This document shows positions 46,885 through 59,000 of a stretch of DNA of 64,000 bases, piece after piece (the first letter of the stretch is position 1; each line of letters starts with the position of its first letter). Made by a program: the position numbers and the translations under genes. Source of the DNA: Alentia gelatinosa (taxonomy: Eukaryota > Annelida > Polychaeta > Phyllodocida > Polynoidae); contig OX465581.1 of NCBI GenBank assembly GCA_950022655.1, positions 107,243,125 through 107,307,124 on the forward strand, given 5' to 3'. The notes beneath the pieces were generated by a model. It did not search any database, was not told the origin of the DNA, and worked only from the letters and a program-made list of their open reading frames with translations.

Positions 46885-48050
46885 CTTCATAAAGAGGGGG
46901 TTCAATGACAAGTTTTGGCTCAGCATGGAATATAGCCGAGTCCTTATTGGCTCCCAGTAATCACAGCCCGGACAAAATTGGGCCACACTGCACCTTGAGC
47001 TGACCATCTGCTGGTAAAGTACTCGAAATTATTTAGGAAGTGGGTGGCATGGCTTTGAAGTAATCGCTGTCTCAATTTTGCTAAGAACTTCTTTTTTTCC
47101 ACGCTGTGGATTATAAGATCACATGATCTGTTTGCTGGTCTTTGATGTCCCAGCTTCAAACCCCGCCTGAGCGCAGGTCTGAATTCCATTTATTTCCTAA
47201 GAGGAATAAATAATAATTTGCCCATGTGGAACTGATGAATACGGATTTTGAGGAGAATGATGTCAGTATTCACATATTAACAAATTACTGCTCAAATACT
47301 TAACCCGGTTGGCTTCACTAAAAAGGTCGGACGAAGCCGCTGAATTATTTAGCATAGGCAGCCATAATCTTTGATGAACGTGGATTCTAATGAGGAACAA
47401 AAGAGATTTCTAATTATCAAAACATCTTCAAAGAACCTTTCTGATTGGCGTATAGCTTACAGAACCAAGTCATTGCTCAGGACACTGGATACTAATTCAA
47501 AAAGAAAGCCTGTCTGGTGCGGTGCCTAATCGGCATATAATGCATTAGACAGAGGTTTCGCGGCCAATTTTCCTGAGGGTCTAGTGCACCTCAGCCCAGG
47601 CCATAACGAATTGATAGGAAATTACACTATTGCTTGTGTGCGCCCACAACTGGAGTATAATTCCAGATTGGAGGCCCAGGCAACCACCCTGCAGCCCCCG
47701 TACCCCTTCGGCACCCTCCTTCTGGGGCATTATTGGACGGCATGAAGAGGTGGTTTCCTAGATGAGGTTGGGATGGCCGGGCATGGGTTGTTGTTGGGGG
47801 AAGCAGGGTGGAGTGGTGGAGGGGTGTGTTAAAACTGCATGGGGTAGCAGTTCTGACGTCTTGGCTCTGTAATTTGTCAAGACTTTAATTGCTGATTTGT
47901 CGCCCAGCAGCACGCGATCCGCCCATGGAGAGGTGGTGTTTGGATACGAGCAAGGGAGAAAGACTACCTGCTTACTGAAGGTGCGAGCGTTGGCCTTGAC
48001 CGGAGTATGGTCGGTCTAATGTGTTGCGGGATGTGGGATATGTGGCAGGT
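46885..48050. other. Intergenic stretch upstream of the NCKX gene
   Basis: 47640-47960 is GC-richer with several G runs. No gene or element is supported. Confidence 0.5.
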
Positions 48051-48100
48051 TGTAATATATGTATGTATGTGTATATATATATACATACATATACATATAA
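48051..48100. repeat. TA/CA-rich microsatellite
   Basis: tatgtatgtgtatatatat followed by acatacatatacata; it abuts the left end of the first G unit. Confidence 0.85.
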
Positions 48101-48103
48101 TTT

Positions 48104-48535
48104 TACTATGATTTTGATCTGAGTGGTCGTATATTCCGCGTAGTTGACGCGTAGTATTGCGTAGTGTCAACTACATGGAGAATACGGCCTCACAATTCGA
48201 AATCATGGTAATGTTGTATATACTACTCACTTTTCGATTAATTAATAGAAAAAAATCTTGACGCAAGCGCCGTTCATTGTTTATATAATTACACAATATT
48301 GGGCCTACCATGATTTCGATCTGAGTGGCCGTATTCTCCACGTAATTGACGCGAAGTTAAACTCTGAGCGATACCGAGGAGTATTGCTCAGCGTCAACTA
48401 CAAGGAGAATACGGTCACACAAATCGAAATCATGGTACTGTTGTATTTACTACTCACCCTTCAACTAATTATTAGGGGAAAAATCTTGTAAATAATTAGA
48501 AATTCAATGCAAGCGCCGTGCATTGTTTATATAAA
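48104..48535 (+). mobile_element. Two tandem inverted-repeat units (G1, G2)
   Basis: Unit 1 has arms at 48104-48150 and 48164-48210; unit 2 has arms at 48306-48352 and 48391-48437. The arms carry ATGATTT-GATCTGAGTGG and GTATTCTCC. Each is followed by a shared tail (tactactcac...gcaagcgcc...cattgtttatataa). They are direct copies about 203 bp apart. Confidence 0.82.
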
Positions 48536-48568
48536 TAGATCCTATACTGCGCGTCAGGTGGCCGAAAG

Positions 48569-48596
48569 AGCCGTATTCTCCTAGGAGAATACGGCT
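48569..48596. repeat. Perfect 28-bp palindrome
   Basis: It is centred on TCCTAGGA and repeats the GAGAATACGGC word of the G arms. Confidence 0.95.
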
Positions 48597-48640
48597 ATCC
48601 GTATTCTACTCAATAGCGATCTGGAGGCTCCATAGGCTAA

Positions 48641-48922
48641 GGCCCGGCGTCCACCTACTACGATAGAATCGTAGACCTCCCGATATGGCACCGATACAAA
48701 ATGTCAAAATCGGTGCCATATCGGGAAGGCGCAAAATCGTAGACATATGTCTAGACAAACCAATCCACCACGCGTTGTATGGGTTTTTGATCGGTGTCTA
48801 ATCGCAGAAACGTGTTCAACTGCCCCGATATCAGGTAACCTTCCGAAGCGATTTTGATTTCTTATCGGGAGGTGCATCGTAGACCATATCGGTGCCATAT
48901 CGTAGTAGGTGGATGCCGGGCC
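48641..48922. mobile_element. MITE M2, 282 bp
   Basis: Same length and structure as M1 at 1875-2156 with few substitutions, including the internal hairpin. The TIR has one mismatch. TAA lies at the left and TTA at the right. It sits between two similar flanks (gcgatctggaggctccat and tatggagactccg), i.e. within older repeat DNA. Confidence 0.92.
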
Positions 48923-49144
48923 TTAGTATGGAGACTCCGTATTGGGTGGGTAATAAAATAGGTCCTATAGTGCCCGTCAGGTGACAGAAAAAAGCCGTAT
49001 TCCCCTGGAATACTCGGAAGCGATCTGTAGACTCCGTATTAGGGCGGGTCATAAATGGTATGATGTAAGGCATGAAGTAGGATGTGTCCTGTGGCGGGTA
49101 CCGAGGGTTTGCGGTGTGATCGGGTGCGATTTGGCGGGGGGTAA

Positions 49145-49375
49145 TGTGGGATTCCCATGATGGGATTCATGTACCTCACAGGGTTGAAAATCTCATGGGA
49201 TTTTTTTCTTTTTAGGGGCAAAGGTCGTCAACAAGTGCAGGGGAAGTACATGTCTCAGGGAAATTAAATCCGACAATTCAGATGAAGAAATTGTGTTCGA
49301 GTACGGAATCCCAGCATGATTTGTCTCAGACAAACACCGTATGAGGTACACGAATCCCATCGTGTGAATTCCACT
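49145..49375. mobile_element. MITE S2, 231-bp short form of the E family
   Basis: Ends resemble S1 (GTGGGATTC...GAATTCCACT), with TAA at the left and TTA at the right. The body matches S1 along its length (CATGTCTCAGGGAAAT, GAAATTGTGTTCGAGTAC, GTCTCAGACAAACAC). Confidence 0.87.
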
Positions 49376-49379
49376 TTAG

Positions 49380-49940
49380 ACATCCGTGGAATGTGCGGCA
49401 GACTGTGGGTTGTTTGGTGGGCAGTGATACCTTTTAACAGCGCAGTATAACGACGGATGTGGGCAGATGCAGTGAATCCTGTTGCATGTGTGATGTTCTG
49501 CTGATGGTGATTATAGTGATAAAAATATCGTGGTTCGCTCCATGTGTTATATAAGCAGTGGAACCGAATGGTCAAACGGAAATGTTAAGCTATCTTTAGT
49601 TCACACAATATCTTACCGTTTCATGATTCGCGATCTTAGAAACTGCGGCTAATGAAAGGTTGTTCTGTAGCTTAAAGTTTAAGCTGACCAAATGAAAAAA
49701 AATTGAGCTTGTTGAAGTTAATTTTGGCTTCATCAATCAAGATCAGAGTGAGGTTTGAATGTGTGTGGCCAAAGAATATATAATTTGTAATTGGTTTTCC
49801 GATATTATCTAGGGGCATTCTTCTAAAGAAATCTTGTAGCCATCTTTAGCTAAAAACCATGAGCCACAAAGATCCTTTGGCAACACATACTCAGACCTAA
49901 TTCTGATCTCGGAGGTATATAGTATATATAAAGGTTTAAA
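49380..49940. other. Intergenic stretch
   Basis: AT-rich, with no supported feature. Confidence 0.5.
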
Positions 49941-49944
49941 TGGG

Positions 49945-50215
49945 GAATGGGAGGTGGCTCAGTGGTCGACTAAGTGTTACCCAAGCTGTGAATTCAAAGT
50001 CAAGGGTCAGTTTGTAGAGTTCTTCACAGGTTTGTTGGTCATATCGTAGCAGGAACATTTGAAAGCATGTGGTGTGTGCGGGCCCATGCAGTGGCCAGTC
50101 TGCATGGCTAACGAGCCCCGGGTGGGGAGGGGCGATGCTGTAGATGACAACAAGATTTCTTTGGAAGAATAGAAGATCGGAAAATCACTTAAAAGTCAAA
50201 GATATATATAATATA
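49945..50215 (+). mobile_element. Possible tRNA-derived SINE
   Basis: GGGAGGTGGCTCAGTGGTC at 49949 resembles a tRNA 5' end with a Pol III A box. A degenerate B-box-like gaattcaaagtc follows about 35 bp later, and the segment ends in an AT-rich tail. No second copy is seen in the window, so this is tentative. Confidence 0.35.
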
Positions 50216-50219
50216 GATA

Positions 50220-50960
50220 TTAGTGCATCTTCAATACCACAAGACTTAGAGCGTTCGGGTTGAGGTATGAAATAACAGTTGATGCAAAATAAAATGATGT
50301 TGATGGCTGAGGTTTACAAGAATGAGAAGGAAATTCTTGTGTATCAGAGTTATATTTGAAGGGCAAAAGTACGCATTGACCACACTATGTGTACTGTCTG
50401 TACTATGTGAGACGAGGTTGGGGGAGATAATGCTCTCCGTCTTCGGAGACTAACCACTGTGTCTTGAATAAGCTAGTCGTGAAAACAAACGCAGGCAAAG
50501 ACCCGCGGGAGTAGTAGCATTAGCAGGTTTGTACTTCAGTGGAACCAGAGTGGAAAGAGAATGGCTGGAAATGTGATCCTTACACAGGTAAGAGTAAATG
50601 GGACGGATAACATATATATATATAGAGCGTAGATAACATTCACTACGTTATTTCACCCTCTTAGCATTGGTGCTTCTAAACTGGGTTCGCCGTTTTCTTT
50701 TAGTTTTACGTGAATTGCGATTCCTTTTAATAACAGATTTGAAGGGAGACGCATCGATATTTTTTCCGAATGAAAGTATGGTAGGAACTATGTATAAGAT
50801 ACAATATTTTGGGTTTATTCTTTCTTATATATTAAAAAATTCGTAATACAATATTTTTGTTGGGCGTGTGTGTTGATGATTCTGAATAGTAAGAGAAGAT
50901 ATGAATATGTATACATGTGTATATTATCATTATACACCCGTGCACTTATTTCTACGAGTT
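50220..50960. other. Intergenic stretch
   Basis: No feature that I can support. Confidence 0.5.
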
Positions 50961-50965
50961 ATAAA

Positions 50966-52445
50966 GCCTGGCGTCCACCTACTACGATATAGTTCCGATA
51001 TGGTCTACGATGGACCTCCCAATACAAAATCAAAATCGCGTCGGAAAGTCACCTATAATTTTGGGGCAGTTGACCACCTCTCCACGATCAGTAACCGGTA
51101 CAAAATAGGGTCTATGATTTTGTTCCGATGCAAAACCCGTATAGTAGGGTGTCTACGACATTTAAACATGTTTAAATTATGGTGCCTAATCGGGAGCATC
51201 GCAGAGTATTCTGCCAGGGATATTGCTCTCATGTGTGAGATACTGAGCAGAAAATATGAAATTTTGGAAGAAGATTTCTATGTCCATATGGCCTGCAAAT
51301 TGAATAATTAGGTCTGAGAGTCTTAAATCAATATTTTCTTAGTTTGACTTGGAATGAAGCTTTTAGTGCCTGAAAAAAATATACATTGTTGTTCTAAGTG
51401 CCCTGGGTAACATCATCGATGCGATATTTCTTGAATTATAGTGTATCATATATCTAAAAATAAAGATAACACCTCAGGATATGCACTCAAGCCCTGATAA
51501 TATTGTGGGGTATATCGGGACCATGATCACCCTTTGAGCCAGCCCCCACCTACCACGATTCTGGTCCCGATTGGCCTTACGACGGCCTTCCCGACATCAT
51601 TCCGATTCTATCACGAGTTAAGCTTAAATCGTGGTAGGTGGAACAGGTTTCTGCGATTCACTCTACGATACCCCACGATAGGCTGCGATAGAAAACGCCA
51701 ATCGTAGAGGTCATGATAACTTCCAACATGTTGGAAATTTCGTAGGCTGTCGTAGCCTATTGGAAGTAATTTAACAGGAAAATATCTCTTGTGGATGGAA
51801 TAATTGGTGAAAAATTATGTAATTCTGGAAATAAGTAGGGCGCATGTAGATGTATAATGGCTGTAATTATGATATTATTTGATGAAGTCTAAGTGTCTGA
51901 AAATAATAGTTTTATATCAGAATTATTATTCTACCACAGTTATACTATTCAATTTGATTGTTTTAGTGTTTGAAAATAATGTCATAATATATCGTAGGTA
52001 GCTGTAGAAAATTATTCGGATTCATTCAATATTTCCAAAATTATAGTATATATCAATATCAAAATCATGCATGAGATCTACAGTGAATCACCGATTGAAT
52101 CGTGAGCCAATCGTGACCATGGTTTATGTTTTTGGTCCTCCCAAGACGTTTCTACTCTCTACGATTTCAAACCATGTCCACGATTTGAAACTATCGGAGA
52201 CCTCCCGATAGGTCGCGATTTGGGCATTTCAAATCGTAGCTATCGGGAAGTATGTCGTAGACCATCGTGGTAGGTGGGGGCCGGCGCTTTTTTACAAGAG
52301 AGCCCACTCCGATGCGTGGTGAAGTGGGTTGTCTAGACACATGTCTACGATTTTGCACCTTCCCGATGTGTCTCCGACATTTCCTTTTTGTATCGGTGCT
52401 ATATCGGTAGGTGTAAATTTCTATCGTAGTATGTGGACGCCAGGC
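50966..52445 (-). mobile_element. M3: 1.48-kb relative of the M MITEs, inverted and interrupted
   Basis: Terminal repeats GCCTGGCGTCCACC...ACGAT (left) and their complement (52423-52445) match the M family. The left 120 bp match the right end of M1 inverted, and the right 130 bp match the left end of M1 inverted (for example TTGTCTAGACACATGTCTAC). The middle is replaced by about 1.2 kb that includes a second TIR element (51538-52285). Confidence 0.8.
51538..52285. mobile_element. 748-bp TIR element nested inside M3
   Basis: 22-bp terminal inverted repeats (51538-51559 and 52264-52285, one mismatch) read GCC(A/G)GCCCCCACC then TACCACGAT. The last part matches the M-family TIR (CCACCTACTACGAT) with one change, so it is a related subfamily. 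It is rich in acgat/atcgt words and has no ORF. Confidence 0.83.
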
Positions 52446-52547
52446 TTAACCTCACGTGCTGGGGCTGCACCGTTTGGCATCCTTGGGCTCTCTGTGCTTT
52501 GAATCATAGCAGAGAAAACCCGGCTATCAGCAAGGCATGAGACATTA

Positions 52548-52568
52548 TAACGTCTTTTTTTGACGTTA
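52548..52568. repeat. Short hairpin with T7 loop
   Basis: TAACGTC and GACGTTA flank seven T residues. Confidence 0.8.
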
Positions 52569-52727
52569 CTGCACCATAGCAACCCGCGTCGCTAAGCAGT
52601 GGCTAACTCAGTGTCAACAAACTGTGAGTGTGTCTGAGTGTACAACACGTCTTTGAAAGCCTTCTACATCTATTTACAGTATATTATCTACATCATAGGG
52701 TGTACAATAAAGACAAGGCAGCTTAAA

Positions 52728-52846
52728 GATGTTGATCATGATAACAGAACTCAATTCCTGACAGCTGTGGGTATGTCACTCGCGCTATGGTCTTGTGAGA
52801 TATTCACTGCCGTCAGGAATTTCATTCTGTTATCACGATGAACATC
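52728..52846. repeat. Foldback with 35-nt arms
   Basis: Arms 52728-52762 and 52812-52846 share TGATAACAGAA and AATTCCTGAC with their complements, with about five mismatches and a 49-nt loop. Confidence 0.82.
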
Positions 52847-52849
52847 CTG

Positions 52850-54470
52850 AAGCAGTATTGCCATAGTACATATTAGAATGTAGAGTGGCCAAATGACATA
52901 ATCAATCACGAAGGGACTACGAGGAGCAGCAATATGTAAAACCTGGTGTGATTATTGAAGGTGTCGGATTAATACAAAAGAAGAGATGGGGAGGGTTGCA
53001 AGGATCATGCAGCTAAACTAGTTTGTACATGGCAGCACATTCTTATAAGGCTAACGCATGAAACATTATTACTTAGTAAGACAAAGGCTTGATATTTACG
53101 ATGTGATGGTAAAGAGAGGGGAATCGCAAGTTCTCTACATGAAGATGGGACCAGTGTTGAAGGTGGTGGTAAGGATGTAGAGGAGTGGAGGTGGGTTGTG
53201 CTGTGCTGAGGTGATGGCAACAGTGGTCGCATAATGCCAGGGATAACGTGATGTAGTGTAAGGCTCCCAGCGGGGACTCTGTCTGTAGAGATAAGTGTTG
53301 TTTGTGGCACTACATATTGCGCTTTACATACATTAGTAGGCCACGCGTTGCATCCCAAAAGGAAAACTCAAAACCCCCAACACCCCCAACACCCAACTCG
53401 TTTAATTAGAATTATTCACTGTGCGAGATGTCTATTGGATCTTAAATCCCTCCGGGGAACGTTATCAAATCAGATATTCTATATTTGCCGGGAGCTCTAC
53501 ACGATTCACTGCTCAGTTTGTAATTGTTGAAAGGGAATTGATTACGATGAGAACAGAGGCTCGGTTCCAATTGAACCTTTTGAATAGTTCCGGCGGCAAA
53601 TGATTGCACCCACGCAACATTGCAGACTGTAATCCAAGCCCTGACATTCCCGCCCTTCACGAGCAGACGATAATTTCAAAATGTCCGTTGGGCAATACAC
53701 ATGCCCCCATACAAATTCACGTAGCTTGTGGCTACAGAGAACTAGCAGGGCTGGAATCAGACGACATTTAGCAAAGCAAACAGAGAGGCCCTATATTTTG
53801 GCGAGAGTAATATCTTTTTTCAACACGAGAAACAAGATTGACAAGTAGATCACCCTTTTAGATTCCAGCGGGCGGAAAATCGTTAGAATGAGATGACTCG
53901 GAAGGAGCACAATCTCACGCCTCCTCCTTGGCTGTTAAGGCTTGCTTATACTCATCGTTACGTTCCGTGTTTCGCGTGCGTGTTTAATTGAATGACGCGC
54001 TTGGTCGAGTCGCTCACCCTTTTTATCTTTAGACGCGCACAAATTGTATTAGTGGCCCTGTTTCACATCGAAGTCAATAATTGCGATTTGATTCAGATAT
54101 ATAAATAAACAATAACTGTGCGAATTAGCCTGATATTAGGTGGAATGAATAGTAGACAATACTATATACATGTATTGGCTGTCCAGTATTAGGTATTCGT
54201 GACCTTCAGTTCTCCCTAATTAGCCTAGTATTGTCTCATTACCTCACTGGTGAGTGCCTCGTTTAAGCTTCCTCTACGGCACCGTAATGTTTCCATCTGT
54301 CACCATTGTGTCGGTTCTTTGTCTAAGGGCTGCCATTGTCTTCCTGCGTTCACATGTTACTTTAATGTAAAGGACATAACGTATTTCAACAGAGACATGG
54401 TTCAACCAAGGGGTGTGAAACACCTCTCCTTGTGATCACTCATCATCATTTATTATCTCTCTTAGGCCTA
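52850..54470. other. Intergenic stretch
   Basis: No gene supported. A short C-rich run (aacccccaacacccccaac) lies near 53371 and is too short to be telomeric. Confidence 0.5.
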
Positions 54471-54477
54471 TGAGTAA

Positions 54478-55018
54478 AATGGGATTCACACGGTGGGATC
54501 CATGTACCTCACAAGGTGTTTGTCTGAGACAAATCCTGTTGAGATTTGGTGCTGGAACACAATCTCCTCGTGTGAATGACAGGGTTCCATTTTGCTGAGA
54601 CAACTTGTTTCCCTTGCAATTGTCGGCGACAATCACCCCTAAAAAGGAACAGAATCTCATGAGATTTTGACTTGAAACAGTTTTAAAATCAATAGGGGCA
54701 TTTTGGTGAGACAAATGGACCTGCTGCGACCATGTACCTTCCCTAGCCAATAGGAGGCCAGCAAGCATAATTACATGTTTGTAACACCCTTCACATCAAG
54801 GGTAATCGAGTCCCAAGGTGAGTGGTCACTGTGACTATGTCTGAGATTATGTACCAGGTGTGTCCTCCCATGTGAATCAAATTCGCCATTTTTCCTTGAA
54901 ACTGATAAAAGTACTTAGCCATGAGAATTTTTTACCAAACGAGAATTGTCTGAGACTAGAGAAAAGATGTGAAGTACACCAGTCTCAGGTACATGAGTCT
55001 CTTCGTGTGAATCCCACT
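54478..55018 (+). mobile_element. MITE E1, 541 bp
   Basis: It begins AATGGGATTCACACGGTGGG and ends GTGTGAATCCCACT, flanked on both sides by TAA (54475-54477 and 55019-55021). It has no coding capacity. It is the full-length form of the family of which S1 and S2 are deleted derivatives. Confidence 0.9.
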
Positions 55019-55060
55019 TAAGGTTAAGGGCGAGCAAAAGCTATGAGGGGTGAGGGCTGA

Positions 55061-56091
55061 AGTGGGATTCACACGGTGGGATTCACGTACCTCACAGGCC
55101 GTTTGTCTGAGACACATCCTGTTGAGATTCTGTACTGGAACTCAATCTCCTCGTGTGAATTACAGGGTTCCATTTTGCTGGGACAACTTTTTTCCCTTGC
55201 AATTGTCGGCGACAATCACCCTAACAAGGAACAGAATCTCATGAGATTTTTACTTAAAACAAGTTTAAAATTTAGAGGGATATTTTGGTGAGACAAATGT
55301 ACTTCACAAGTTCTCCCCCAGTCTCTGTGTAAAGTGGGATTCACACCAAGAGACTCACGTACCTGAGACTGGTGTACTTCACACCTTTCCCCTAGTCTCG
55401 GACAATTCTCGGTTGGTACAAAATTCTCATGGCAAAGTGCTTTTATCAGTCTCAAGGAAAAATGGCGAATTCGATTCACATGGGAGGACACACCTGGTAC
55501 ATAATCTCAGACATTGTCACAGTGACCACTCGTCCTGGGACTCAAGTACTCAGGTACATAGTCGCAGCAGGTCCATTTGTCTCACCAAAATGACCCTCTT
55601 AATTTTAAGCCTGTTCAAAGTCAAAATCTCATGAGATTCTGTTCCGTTTTAGGGATTATTGTCGCCGACAATTGCAAGGGAAAAAAGTTGTCTCAGCAAA
55701 ATAGAACCCTGTCATTCACACGAGGAGATTGTGTTCCAGTACCAAATCTCAACAGGATTTGTCTCAGACAAACACTTCGTGAGGTACATGGATCCCACCG
55801 TGTGAATCCCATTTTACAGTGTTCTCAAATAACACTTATTCACACAGAGAAGTACACTGAGTCAGCAACTGTGTATCCTGTGAACCCTGTGTACCCTGCT
55901 CAGGGGTGTAGGGATGAGACTATGTGCCTGTTAAGTCTTCCCATGTGAATTGGATCCGCCATGTTACCCTGAGACTGTAGGACACCCAAATCTGTGAAAC
56001 TTTGTATCCAGCTGGAAGTTGTAGCCGACTGGTGCAAAGGTGTGAAGTACACCAGTCTCAGGTCCATTTGTCCCATCGTGTGAATCCCACT
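55061..56091 (+). mobile_element. MITE E2, split by an inserted inverted copy
   Basis: The first arm (55061-55332) matches E1's first half. The second, more diverged arm (55814-56091) matches E1's second half and ends GTGTGAATCCCACT. Without the insertion it would be about 550 bp, the length of E1. Confidence 0.87.
55333..55813 (-). mobile_element. MITE E3, 481 bp, inserted in E2 in opposite orientation
   Basis: Reading on the minus strand it follows E1 from start to end. Its arms give long inverted similarity to both E1 and E2. TAA precedes it (55330-55332) and TTA follows (55814-55816). Confidence 0.9.
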
Positions 56092-56099
56092 TAAGAGTG

Positions 56100-59000
56100 A
56101 GGAGTTAAATCTGATGATTTAAGGAGATATTTTGTAGAATTTTACAGGCGTCGGTAAAACATTGCAATATGGAATTCTGTCCATACGTTAGTTAGGCCAT
56201 AGTATGACGTTCACCACTCGTGACACCCGTCAATGTGTGTCCCCCTAATGAGGTACACTGTGACCTCTGTTATCCGTTATCCTTCCCGACCACAGCTTCT
56301 CACCTCTCACATCCCTACCCACCACCAGCTGATGCATTCACCGCAGTGCGTAGAGAATTTAAATGTGGATGAATAAAAATGTGTGAAACAAACTTCTTTT
56401 TGATTCATAATCTTTTCTTATTTTCTAATATAGATTATATCCTGTATCGTACTATATTGTCAATGATGAAGCTAATTTAAAGTCTTTGTAAATATAGTAC
56501 CGCAGGGTAAAGAATTCGGGAATACTTTGGAGACCGTTTTTCCCTAGGTCTTTCCCTAGGTCCGAATTCAGTAAATCTTATCATAAAAGAGATAATCTAT
56601 TCCAAGGCCTTATTATTCTAAATGCATAAAAACTTAACTTATCTATGATGGAATATACTCATGTCATTGTGGTAAATACATTCTACATTCTGAGAGTGCC
56701 GTTAGCTCTCACAAGTTGAGCTGGCTTTTCTTCCTCCAATTTCCCTAAAAACCGACCTTGTTTATAGGTTTAGTCAGGATCAATATCCGCGACACTTTTG
56801 GCGTGAGTGACTCAGCTGCACCCGCTGAGTAGCTCCTTCAAATGCATTGCAGTAAGCCCCTTTTATACTTTTTTCTGTTTTGCCTTGGTAACCTTGGGTC
56901 AAGAAAACATGTCAGTCTGTCCACTGAGGAGAGGTTCAAAGGCGCCTCTATAGAGGGGAGCCGTTATAGAGGCAACTTGGGGAAATCATTTATTTCCCAC
57001 GTTCAACATGGTACATGTACATTAAAAGCCATTAGTGGGAAAAGAATCCATGATACTTTGCTTCCTCACGAATGTTAATCAGTTATAAAATGTGATATAC
57101 ACTTTATTTGATTTATGTTCAAATGGAGACGGTCTCAGCAGTGCTTCCTGTTCTGATACACCAACAGAATCCATAAAGGAGAAGATATCATAAGCTTTTT
57201 ATAACCGAGCTATGCATGTGTCAAATTGTCCTTGTACATGCGACGGAAATTGAGAGAAAAGAGAGATACATATCATTGATACCAAGAGTAAGCGACTCCC
57301 TAAGTAGTTAGTCTGACATTTGCCCCAGAGATGACTTAAAGGTCTATAATTACCATTCTATGTTTGGATGATTTCATTACACGGGATTTTTTCCACCAAA
57401 TTGAAACCCGATGGTCTTATACCAATATGCCTCCCCGTCCTTAGGTCTTATTCCCAACAAATCATTCATTCCTTTGGTGATTTACCATTCCATCTAACAT
57501 AAGAACCTGACAATTTGTTTAGATTAAATGGCCAAACCAAAAACGAAAACCATAAAATATATTGATTTTATCGAATCCATGAGTTAAGCATTGTAATAGG
57601 GTAATAAAGCATTGTAAGGGGGTATATCGGGGATAACAACGGTTTCCAAAATGAATCATATTTTAATTCTGTGGAAGGGAGGGGTTGGTAGTACTTGCCG
57701 GGGAAGCTACTGGGTGTATATCTGGTCGTTTTAGGAGATGAAAGTAAAGAAAAAGAAAATGATAAGATAGCACCTGGGCGGATATCATGCAAGGGAGGAT
57801 AGCCATGAAGTAAAACCCAAGGGACTAAAAATCCGGTCAGGTAAAGGACCAGGGGTATTTGACCAGGGTGTAGATGTCTGTTGACGTACAACAGTCCTGA
57901 GCCCGAAGTTCTTTTCATTGGTTCTTTGTTTGTATTGTATTTGATAACAACATTCATCCAATTAAAAATGGCCTCGTTATCAAAATGATTAAAATGTTGG
58001 ACACATTTTACCGGAGTGTGCCGTCAAAATATTTTATCAGATACACCTGCCTACAATCAAATATTCTCTCCGTACATCGGTGGCATTATCTTTGCTACAG
58101 CTCATGAGCTCACTCGGCGGTGCGGCCACGAATCGGGCCTTTGTGTGGTAAGATAATAGCGTGGCCCACTCCATACAAGACGTACCGGTGAGGCCTCAAT
58201 ACACACGGAATCTGGTCAGCCATCTTTCTGTCAGCTCGGATTACCTGACTGGGAGCTAGTGGCCTTCGTACCTGTTCATTTCCGGCCGGCCTGAGTCCAG
58301 TAGTTGGTGGCCTGCTTCTTGGAAAGCGGCATGCAGGAGACTTGTAACTGTACAGACTGCAGGTGCTATATGTGCATGAGTGGAAAGTGGCAGTAGCTAG
58401 GTGGCAGATGGCAGGACAATCTTTAAACCAGAGGGCAATAACCAGAGGCTATAAGAGGTCAACTACCTCCCCGCCATACCTCTCACGGTATACAGAAGGT
58501 GACATCAAACATTCTCGGTGTAACATATGTGAGGCGACACTAGTCATTTAAATACAACGAAAGGCCATTAACCTACTCTATTTCTATCCCAAGGTACGCA
58601 ATATCCCATTTCCCACCCTAGAGAAATCCAATTACAATGTATATCCGAGTGTTGAATTACATCGTCTGTCTATATAACCGTTCCAGGGACAGATTCATCT
58701 AAACGAAGCATGATGTCACCAAATCAAATTTTGTTTTACACATTACTTGATAGGACTCTCAATGCTCCTATCCCACCTCAATCGTACCAGATGCATCGCA
58801 ACAGTCCCTCACGATCCGATCAAAGCAGTTTCATGTGAAAATTTTGCCAGATATGTTGCCAAATCAGTCTTGTTCTTGCTGTTTAGAGTGAATGTATCTC
58901 TGTGGTGGAAATGGTTGATTTATCAAGCCGACAGTAGGAAGCTTCGGGTCCTTTGAGTTGCTCATAATACAAGGGGAGCTGCTCCTTGTCGGTGGCCAGC

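Noticed and set aside
53371..53398. C-rich short tandem resembling telomere repeats
   Set aside because: Only about three irregular units; not a telomeric array.
54436..55948. Several open frames with similar peptides in opposite strands
   Set aside because: They are translations of the repeated E elements, not genes.
57568..57957. Minus-strand frame with a hydrophobic stretch (PLVLYLTGFLVPWVLL) and a phase-1 GT, a rival first exon for NCKX
   Set aside because: Farther away, weak donor (gtgcta), poor signal-peptide layout and no upstream stop close to the ATG; 46485-46584 fits better.
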